Assembly (NCBI GenBank): GCA_910587755.1
Contig: CAJUNZ010000079.1
Location: 375 to 13,561 of the forward strand
Direction: 5' to 3'
Length of the DNA stretch: 13,187 nt
From: an uncultured Acetatifactor sp.
Lineage (GTDB): Bacteria > Bacillota > Clostridia > Lachnospirales > Lachnospiraceae
The notes below the pieces were generated by a model, which had not been told where the DNA came from, ran no database searches, and was given only the letters and a program-made list of their open reading frames with translations. This document shows, one piece after another, positions 5,374 through 11,596 of this stretch. A program made the position numbers and the translations under genes. Within the stretch, counting starts at the first letter, position 1. Every line of letters begins with the position of its first letter.

Positions 5374-7665
5374 CTATTCCGCTCTGTTGTAGTTGATCAG
5401 GCATCCTTTCAGGATGATCTGCCTCTCCTCCGGGGTCAGCTCTCCCATGTGCAGTTCAAAGGGCTTCAGCCCCTCTTTTCCCACCACAAAGGCTTCAATG
5501 GTTCCGGCCCCTTCCTCCACCGCTCTCCGTATACCGGGAAGGAAAAGGTAGTCCAGATTGTGGAAGGGCAGTTCTCCCTCCTGGATCAAAAGGGGAAGCA
5601 TGCCCCAGTTGATCAGGTTGGAGCGGTACCGTTTGGTGGCGTACTCGTTGGCGATGTTGGCCCATCCTCCCAGAACCTTCTGGCAGGAGGCCGCCTGTTC
5701 CCGGGCGGAACCGTCCCCGGGTTTCACGGCAAAAATGGTGGAGCCGAAGCCTGTATTTTCATGTCCCGCCTCCGGATACCGGGTCTTTACAACCCCCATA
5801 AGCTCCTTCAGCGCCGGCAGCACCTGGCAGGGATGTCCGCCCTCCATGCGGGTCTTCTCCGCCTTCTGAATCTCCTTGGCCCTGCCCACATAGGCGGGAT
5901 CCTTGCGGCTTAAAGTGTACTCCGCCAGTCCCAGAGGATTGGAGCGGTAGGAGGACGTCTCCCCGGAGGGGATCAGTTCGTCGGTGGTGGTGACAGGGTC
6001 ATGGATCTCGCTCACCACCTGCAGCAGCAGATTCTCCGGCAGGGCTCCCATGGCAGGCCAGTCCTTAATGTTGGGCCCCATCTGAATCTCCACTTCCGGA
6101 TCGGCTGCGCCCTTGGAGTCAAAGACCCGGTTGGCATAGATCCGGCTGTCAAAATGATATTTGTACCGTCCAAATTCCCCGTCAAAATCAGTGGCCGGGG
6201 TCAGCACGCCCTGATTCGCCGCGGTGGCCGCAATGGACCTGGCATCCATCAGAGCCACGGAAGAAATCTGGCCGTTCTGCAGCTTGCTGCCTTCCCTGTT
6301 GGGGAAATTCCTGGTGGAGTGGCGGATGCTGAAGGCATTGTTGGCAGGGGTGTCACCGGCGCCGAAGCAGGGACCGCAGAAGGCAGTCTTCATAATGGCC
6401 CCTGTCTCCATAATGGAGGCGGCAGCACCGTTTTTCACCAGCTCCATGTACACGGGCATGGAGGCGGGGTACACGCTCAGGGTAAAGCCGCCTGCGCCGA
6501 TGGATCTTCCTTTTAAAATGTCTGCGGCGGCGCAGATATTCTCAAACCCGCCTCCGGCGCACCCGGCGATAATCCCCTGGTCCACCAGGAATTTTCCGTC
6601 CTTCACTTTCTTCCTGAGCCCAAGGGACACGGCTCCGTCCAGGCTCACCTGGGCCCCCTTCTCCGTCTCCTCCAGAATATCCAAAAGATTTCTGTTCAGC
6701 TCCTCTATGGTGTAGGTGTTGCTGGGGTGGAAGGGCATGGCGATCATGGGGCGCACCTGGGACAGATCCACCCGGATCATTCCGTCATAGTACGCCGTCT
6801 CCCCAGGGGCCAGAGTGCGGTACTCTCCCTCCCTGCCATGGATCTCATAGAACTCCCGGATCTCTTCGTCCGTCTCCCAGATAGAGCTGAGGCAGGTGGT
6901 CTCGGTGGTCATCACATCAATGCCAATGCGGAAGTCCGCGCTGAGTTTTGCCACCCCGGGCCCCACAAACTCCATCACCTTGTTCTTCACATAGCCATTC
7001 TTGAACACAGCGCCGATAATGGCCAGGGCCACGTCCTGGGGCCCAACTCCCTTTACGGGCTCCCCTTCCAGGTAGACGCACACCACCTGGGGCCTGTGGA
7101 TATCATAGGTCTGGTTCAGAAGCTGCTTCACAAGCTCCGGGCCGCCCTCCCCCACTGCCATGGTGCCCAGGGCCCCGTAGCGGGTGTGGGAATCGGATCC
7201 CAGGATCATCTGGCCGCAGCCCGCCAGCATCTCTCTGGCATACTGATGGATCACCGCCTGATGAGGGGGCACATAGACCCCGCCGTATCTCTTTGCGCAG
7301 GTGAGTCCAAACATGTGATCGTCCTCGTTGATGGTGCCTCCCACCGCGCAGAGGGAATTGTGGCAGTTGGTGAGCACATAGGGCATGGGAAATTTCTCCA
7401 GGCCTGAGGCCCTTGCCGTCTGGATGATGCCCACAAAGGTAATGTCATGGCTTGTGAGCTTGTCAAACCGGATCTTAAGCCTGTCCATGTCCCCGGATGT
7501 GTTGTGGCTCTCCAGCACACGCCAGCTGATGGTCTGCCGGACCGCCTCCTCCTTTGTTACCTGCTTTCCCGTCTGATTCAATACAGCCTGCGCCGCATCC
7601 GGCCCGTCGGCAACCACCTCTCTGCCGTTCACCAGATACACGCCGCCGTCTAAGAGCTTGACCAT
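5374..7665 (-). CDS. Aconitase-superfamily hydratase (YbhJ type)
   Basis: A 763-residue cytoplasmic enzyme of the aconitase superfamily, closest by length and motifs to the uncharacterised YbhJ hydratases. Such enzymes hold a 4Fe-4S cluster and add or remove water on carboxylic acids. Visible features are GSDSHT at 156-161, cluster cysteines C369 (AGCAGGG) and C430/C433 (CGPC), and an arginine-rich substrate segment RHSTRNFPNREGS at 448-460. The C-terminal swivel domain contains YRSNLINWGMLPL at 680-692. All three cluster cysteines are present, so it should be active. The first cysteine motif is AGCAGG rather than the GSCTNS of true aconitases, so substrate preference may differ. The start at 7665 has GGGAGG five bases upstream; the upstream ATG at 7776 would translate the repeat region. 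It heads a likely two-gene unit with the SseB-family gene. Confidence 0.9.
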   Translation of the reverse strand: MVKLLDGGVYLVNGREVVADGPDAAQAVLNQTGKQVTKEEAVRQTISWRVLESHNTSGDMDRLKIRFDKLTSHDITFVGIIQTARASGLEKFPMPYVLTNCHNSLCAVGGTINEDDHMFGLTCAKRYGGVYVPPHQAVIHQYAREMLAGCGQMILGSDSHTRYGALGTMAVGEGGPELVKQLLNQTYDIHRPQVVCVYLEGEPVKGVGPQDVALAIIGAVFKNGYVKNKVMEFVGPGVAKLSADFRIGIDVMTTETTCLSSIWETDEEIREFYEIHGREGEYRTLAPGETAYYDGMIRVDLSQVRPMIAMPFHPSNTYTIEELNRNLLDILEETEKGAQVSLDGAVSLGLRKKVKDGKFLVDQGIIAGCAGGGFENICAAADILKGRSIGAGGFTLSVYPASMPVYMELVKNGAAASIMETGAIMKTAFCGPCFGAGDTPANNAFSIRHSTRNFPNREGSKLQNGQISSVALMDARSIAATAANQGVLTPATDFDGEFGRYKYHFDSRIYANRVFDSKGAADPEVEIQMGPNIKDWPAMGALPENLLLQVVSEIHDPVTTTDELIPSGETSSYRSNPLGLAEYTLSRKDPAYVGRAKEIQKAEKTRMEGGHPCQVLPALKELMGVVKTRYPEAGHENTGFGSTIFAVKPGDGSAREQAASCQKVLGGWANIANEYATKRYRSNLINWGMLPLLIQEGELPFHNLDYLFLPGIRRAVEEGAGTIEAFVVGKEGLKPFELHMGELTPEERQIILKGCLINYNRAE

Positions 7666-7686
7666 ACTATCCTCCCGTTCATTATA

Positions 7687-7715
7687 TTGCGTTTTTCTAC
7701 AAATCATGCTATACT
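7687..7715 (+). promoter_or_regulatory. Candidate promoter for the plus-strand propeller gene
   Basis: TTGCGT (7687-7692) and TATACT (7710-7715) are 17 bases apart. The -10 matches 5 of 6 positions and the -35 only 3 of 6. Transcription would begin near 7722, immediately before the tandem 39-bp repeats, giving a leader of about 130 bases. Confidence 0.35.
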
Positions 7716-7721
7716 TTTCAA
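7694..7721 (-). promoter_or_regulatory. Candidate promoter for the hydratase gene
   Basis: On the minus strand TTGAAA (7716-7721) and TAGAAA (7694-7699) are 16 bases apart, with 5 of 6 and 4 of 6 matches. The start of transcription would fall near 7687, about 20 bases before the ATG. It overlaps the opposing candidate promoter, so transcription in one direction may hinder the other. Confidence 0.3.
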
Positions 7722-7723
7722 TT

Positions 7724-7801
7724 AAGTGCCACCGCAAACCAGGGGCTGGAATCTCTTCTTTAAAGTGCCGCCGCAAACCAGGGACAGGGATCTCTCCTTT
7801 A
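7724..7801 (+). repeat. Tandem 39-bp direct repeat in the divergent intergenic region
   Basis: Two adjacent copies (7724-7762 and 7763-7801) are identical at 34 of 39 positions. The invariant core is CCGCAAACCAGGG preceded by AAGTGCC. The length is a multiple of three and both copies are open in the plus frame, but no ribosome binding site supports their translation. They lie in the presumed leader of the plus-strand gene and upstream of the hydratase promoter. They could be paired operators, a duplicated leader element, or copies of a dispersed intergenic repeat. Confidence 0.85.
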
Positions 7802-7854
7802 CTGCCCGGCCCACAGACACCCCTGTGCCGTCAACCATGGAGTCAGACAATCTT

Positions 7855-8850
7855 ATGAAGCTGAATATAGATAAGAAAAAGAAATATTTCCTGCTGGGAA
7901 CCGGCATTCTCTGGGTCGCCCTGGCGGCTTTTCTCTCAGGAAAATCCCCTCTTCCCACCCAGGCCGTCCCTCTCTCCCAGGTGTCGCCCCCGGGAGGACT
8001 CTGCGGGACCTTCAACCCATATTCCAGTCTCTCCGTCCCCACTCAGATCACCAGGATCGGGGATGACTACTTTCTGGTAGACTGCTACCACAACCAGATC
8101 CTCACAAGCACCTCCCCCGAAACTCCTCTGTCAGAGTGGCAGGTGATGACGGATCTGATCAACAGAGGCCACACCATCGCCGGGGACGGCACCGTCTGCC
8201 TGGCAGACGACACGGAGAACAACAGAATCCTGGTCTTTCAGAAAATCAAAGGACGCTACTTTCTCAGCCAGGTCCTGGAGAACATAGGACTGCGTCCCCA
8301 CTACGTCTGCTATGACCAGGAGGAGGAGCGTTTTCTGGCCTTAAGCTCCATGACAGGGGAGCTGTATGTGTTCCGCCGGTCCCCTGACTCCCGCGCCGTG
8401 GCCCTGGAAAAAATCCTCTCCATCCCGGAACTGGAGGGGGTCTATGTGCGCTCCTTCACCCTGGACGGTGACGACATCTACTTTCCCGCCTGCAACGGCA
8501 CCATTCTCCGGACCGGAAAAGAAGACCTCACGGTTCTGGAACGGTTTGCCGTGCCGGAACAGTACGCGGGCATGGTTCAGGTGTCCAGAATCCAGGATAA
8601 ATACTATATCACCGTATCTACAGACCTGTGGGGAGATCCCTCCCACGCCACCATCCTTCAGGCAGAAGACCTCTCCCGGCTGGACCGGGCCCGGGATATC
8701 TCCTCCTGCTTTGGCGGAGCCGGCACCCCCTATTACATCAGCTCTTTTGACGGCTCTTACTTTCTGACCAAGCACTGCGACGATATCGGAGTCTTTTCTT
8801 TTATCCCTGGGGAAGAAGGGCCGGAACAAGTTCACGCCCTTCATCCTTAA
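7855..8850 (+). CDS. Membrane-anchored protein of unknown function, probably beta-propeller
   Basis: A 331-residue protein with a basic N-terminus (NIDKKKK), one transmembrane helix at about residues 11-29 (YFLLGTGILWVALAAFLSG) and an external domain. There is no lipobox. The external part has recurring short strands of the type seen in propeller repeats: TRIGDDYFLVDCYHNQIL, DGTVCLADDTENNRILVF, DQEEERFLALSSMTGELYVF, SRIQDKYYITVS and SSFDGSYFLTKHCDDIGVFSF. This suggests an NHL- or YncE-like propeller. I do not recognise a named family and assign no function. The start is uncertain: ATG 7855 has GGAG twelve bases upstream, ATG 7837 has no site, and the frame is open back to 7726 through the repeats. 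It is the only plus-strand gene here, diverging from the hydratase and converging on glycogen phosphorylase. Confidence 0.8.
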   Translation: MKLNIDKKKKYFLLGTGILWVALAAFLSGKSPLPTQAVPLSQVSPPGGLCGTFNPYSSLSVPTQITRIGDDYFLVDCYHNQILTSTSPETPLSEWQVMTDLINRGHTIAGDGTVCLADDTENNRILVFQKIKGRYFLSQVLENIGLRPHYVCYDQEEERFLALSSMTGELYVFRRSPDSRAVALEKILSIPELEGVYVRSFTLDGDDIYFPACNGTILRTGKEDLTVLERFAVPEQYAGMVQVSRIQDKYYITVSTDLWGDPSHATILQAEDLSRLDRARDISSCFGGAGTPYYISSFDGSYFLTKHCDDIGVFSFIPGEEGPEQVHALHP

Positions 8851-8882
8851 AACTGCGCATCATTTTCATGGTGCGCAGTTTT
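8849..8882. terminator. Bidirectional intrinsic terminator between convergent genes
   Basis: AAAACTGCGCATCAT (8849-8863) pairs with ATGGTGCGCAGTTTT (8868-8882) through one G-T pair around a TTTC loop, a 15-bp stem with A and T runs at its ends. On the plus strand it follows the propeller gene and overlaps its stop codon. On the minus strand it lies 26 bases after the glycogen phosphorylase stop. It should work in both directions. Confidence 0.85.
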
Positions 8883-8908
8883 CTTTGAGTCTTTGAGCCG
8901 CTTCTCCT

Positions 8909-11464
8909 TTACAGCGTCACTTTGTCCAGCTGCCAGATCTCATCCACATACTGCTGGATGGTTCTGTCGGAGGTAAACTTGCCGGAACATGCCACGTTGA
9001 GAATGGCGCTCTTTGCCCAGCCTGCCTTGTTCCTGTAGGCTGCCTCCACCTTCTTCTGAGCCTCCGCGTAGGCCTTGAAATCCTTCAGGATGAAGTATGT
9101 GTCCGCCTTGTTGGTGGAAAGGGTGTTCAGCAGGGAATTGTACAGCGGCAGGAACAGCTCCTTGTCGGAGGAGTAGGTGCCGTCAATCATCTGGGTGAGC
9201 ACTTTGTGGATGTCCGGATCACTGTTGAAAATCTGCACCGGATCATAGCCGCCATGGTTCTCATACCAGATTACCTGATTGGAGGAAAGGCCGAAGATAA
9301 AGGCATTCTCCACACCCACCTCTTCCACGATCTCCACATTGGCGCCGTCCATGGTACCCAGGGTCAGGGCGCCGTTGAGCATGAACTTCATATTGCCCGT
9401 TCCGGAAGCCTCCTTGCTGGCTGTGGAAATCTGCTCGGACACATCCGACGCCGCAAAGATAATCTCCGCATTGGATACATTGTAGTTCTCAATAAACACC
9501 ACCTTGATCCTGCCCTTGATGGAAGCGTCGTTGTTCACTACATCCGCCACAGAGTTGATCAGCTTGATGGTCAGCTTTGCATTGCGGTAGCCTGCTGCCG
9601 CCTTTGCGCCGAAGATGAATGTCCTGGGATAGAACTCCATATCGGGCTTGGACTTCAGCTCGTTGTACAGGTACATCACATGGAGGATGTTCATCAGCTG
9701 CCTCTTGTACTCGTGAAGACGCTTCACCTGCACGTCAAAGATGGAGGTAGGATCCACCTCAATGCCGTTGTGCTCCTTGATATATTTTGCCAGGCGCAGC
9801 TTGTTCTGGTACTTGATCTCCATGAACTCTTTCTGAGCCGTCTTGTCCTCCGCCAGGGTCTTCAGCGCGCCGATCTTAGGCAGATCCGTCACCCACTCAG
9901 GGCCCACTTTGGAAGTCACCCACTCAGCCAGAAGGGGATTGCCGTGGAGCAGGAAACGCCTCTGGGTGATGCCGTTGGTCTTGTTGTTAAAGCGGTCAGG
10001 GAACATCTCGTAGAAGTCCCGCAGCTCCTGCTCCTTTAAGATCTCTGTGTGCAGCCTTGCCACGCCGTTCACGGAATACCCTGCCACAATGGCCATATGA
10101 GCCATCTTCACCTGTCCATCGTAGAGGATGGCCATCTTGCGGATCTTCTCCTGCACGTTCACCCCCAGCACATGGGCGTATTTCTGCTCAATCTGCAGCA
10201 CAAACCTGCGGTTGATCTCCTCCACAATCTGGTAGATCCTGGGAAGCAGCCTGGAGAACAGGTCGATGGGCCATTTTTCCAGAGCCTCCGCCATGATGGT
10301 GTGGTTGGTGTAGGCGCAGGTCTTGGTGGTGATCTCCCAGGCCTCGTCCCAGGTCAGATAGTACTCGTCCAGAAGGATGCGCATCAGCTCAGGAATGGCC
10401 ACCGTGGGATGGGTGTCGTTGAGCTGGAATGTGACCTTCTCATAGAATTTGTGGATGTCGTCATGCTTGCGCATATACTTTTCCACAGCCTCCTGCACGG
10501 ATGCGGAGATGAAGAAATACTGCTGCTTCAGGCGCAGTTCCTTGCCCGCATAGTGGTTGTCGTTGGGATAGAGCACGTCCACCAGGTTCCTGGCCAGGTT
10601 CTCCTCCTCCACAGCCTTGCTGTAATCTCCCTTGTCGAAGGAGTCAAGTTTGAAGCCTGCCATGGACTCCGCATCCCAGATCCGGAGGGTATTCACAATG
10701 CCGTTCTCATAGCCCACGATAGGCAGGTCGTAGGGGATGGCCCTCACAGCCTGGTATCCCTCCTGGACATAATTGTTCCTGCCGTTCTCGTCACAGCGGA
10801 CGGACACATACCCGCCGAATTTCACCACCTTGGCATACTCGGGCCTGCGCAGCTCAAAAGGATTCCCGTCCGCAAGCCAGTTGTCAGGCACTTCCACCTG
10901 GAAGCCGTCGCGGATCTCCTGCTTGAACATGCCGTAGTGATAACGGATGCCGCAGCCGTAGGCAGGGTAGCCTAAGGTAGCCAGGGAATCCAGGAAGCAT
11001 GCCGCCAGACGTCCCAGTCCGCCGTTGCCCAGAGCCGCGTCGGGCTCCTGGTCCTCAATCACATTGATGTCAACGCCCAGCTCTTCCAGGACTTCCTTCA
11101 CACCCTGGTAAGCGCCCAGGTTGATCATGTTGTTGCCCAGGGCCCGGCCCATCAAAAACTCCATGGACATATAGTAGACTGTCTTGGGATCCTCCTTCTC
11201 ATAGGCCTTCTGGGTGGTCATCCAGTTACCGATCACGCGATCTTTGATAGAATAGGAAGCCGCCTGGAAAATCTGCTGGGGCGTAGCCTCCTCCAGTGTC
11301 TTGCGGTACATGGTGAGGATATTGTACAGAACGCTCCTCTTGAAAAGTTCCTTGTCAAACTGGGCCTTTTCCTCCTGGGGCTCCTCCTGCTGCGGAATGG
11401 TTTCCTGGCTGCTTACTGCCTCTTCCACTTCCGTTGCTTTCGTAGTTTCTGTGATCTTTTCCAA
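8909..11464 (-). CDS. glgP: Glycogen/starch phosphorylase
   Basis: An 851-residue cytoplasmic GT35 enzyme that releases glucose 1-phosphate from the non-reducing ends of glycogen or maltodextrins using pyridoxal phosphate. The cofactor site EASGTGNMKFMLNGA lies at 685-699, with K693 as the Schiff-base lysine. Other conserved segments are GNGGLGRLAACFLDS (146-160), FQLNDTHP (346-353), AYTNHTIMAEALEKWP (384-399), NGITQRR (497-503) and VQVKRLHEYKRQ (578-589). The length is typical except for an acidic, Gln-rich N-terminal extension of about 35 residues. The start codon is TTG at 11464, with AAAGGAG seven bases upstream. The next in-frame ATG is codon 52, beyond the conserved FDKELFKRSV, so the TTG start is needed. 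It has its own strong promoter and no cotranscribed neighbour; other glycogen genes are absent from the window. Confidence 0.97.
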   Translation of the reverse strand: MEKITETTKATEVEEAVSSQETIPQQEEPQEEKAQFDKELFKRSVLYNILTMYRKTLEEATPQQIFQAASYSIKDRVIGNWMTTQKAYEKEDPKTVYYMSMEFLMGRALGNNMINLGAYQGVKEVLEELGVDINVIEDQEPDAALGNGGLGRLAACFLDSLATLGYPAYGCGIRYHYGMFKQEIRDGFQVEVPDNWLADGNPFELRRPEYAKVVKFGGYVSVRCDENGRNNYVQEGYQAVRAIPYDLPIVGYENGIVNTLRIWDAESMAGFKLDSFDKGDYSKAVEEENLARNLVDVLYPNDNHYAGKELRLKQQYFFISASVQEAVEKYMRKHDDIHKFYEKVTFQLNDTHPTVAIPELMRILLDEYYLTWDEAWEITTKTCAYTNHTIMAEALEKWPIDLFSRLLPRIYQIVEEINRRFVLQIEQKYAHVLGVNVQEKIRKMAILYDGQVKMAHMAIVAGYSVNGVARLHTEILKEQELRDFYEMFPDRFNNKTNGITQRRFLLHGNPLLAEWVTSKVGPEWVTDLPKIGALKTLAEDKTAQKEFMEIKYQNKLRLAKYIKEHNGIEVDPTSIFDVQVKRLHEYKRQLMNILHVMYLYNELKSKPDMEFYPRTFIFGAKAAAGYRNAKLTIKLINSVADVVNNDASIKGRIKVVFIENYNVSNAEIIFAASDVSEQISTASKEASGTGNMKFMLNGALTLGTMDGANVEIVEEVGVENAFIFGLSSNQVIWYENHGGYDPVQIFNSDPDIHKVLTQMIDGTYSSDKELFLPLYNSLLNTLSTNKADTYFILKDFKAYAEAQKKVEAAYRNKAGWAKSAILNVACSGKFTSDRTIQQYVDEIWQLDKVTL

Positions 11465-11480
11465 ATCATTTCTCCTTTCT

Positions 11481-11497
11481 TGCCGGCAGAACCGGCA
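11481..11497 (-). other. Small hairpin before the glgP ribosome binding site
   Basis: TGCCGG and CCGGCA form a 6-bp stem with a 5-base loop in the glgP leader, ending three bases before the AAAGGAG site. It is short and lacks a T run, so termination is unlikely. Effects on mRNA stability or ribosome loading are possible. Confidence 0.4.
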
Positions 11498-11521
11498 GGG
11501 GCTTTTTCCATGCTAGTGAGT

Positions 11522-11550
11522 ATTATACCAAAGTTTTCCTGCTATTCCAA
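11522..11550 (-). promoter_or_regulatory. Strong extended -10 sigma-A promoter of glgP
   Basis: On the minus strand TTGGAA (11545-11550) and a perfect TATAAT (11522-11527) are 17 bases apart, and TGG directly before the -10 gives the extended TGnTATAAT form. Transcription should start near 11515, about 50 bases before the TTG start codon. It is the best promoter in the window. Confidence 0.85.
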
Positions 11551-11596
11551 CTAATTTTTAAGAAATTCCGTCCTCTTCCCCAAAACAGCCCTTTTC

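Noticed and set aside
7681..7686. Perfect TATAAT on the minus strand before the hydratase gene
   Set aside because: Transcription from it would begin inside the ribosome binding site, and no acceptable -35 lies upstream. I prefer the weaker pair at 7694-7721.
10049..10975. 308-codon open frame on the plus strand
   Set aside because: It is antisense to the highly conserved glycogen phosphorylase; no independent coding evidence.
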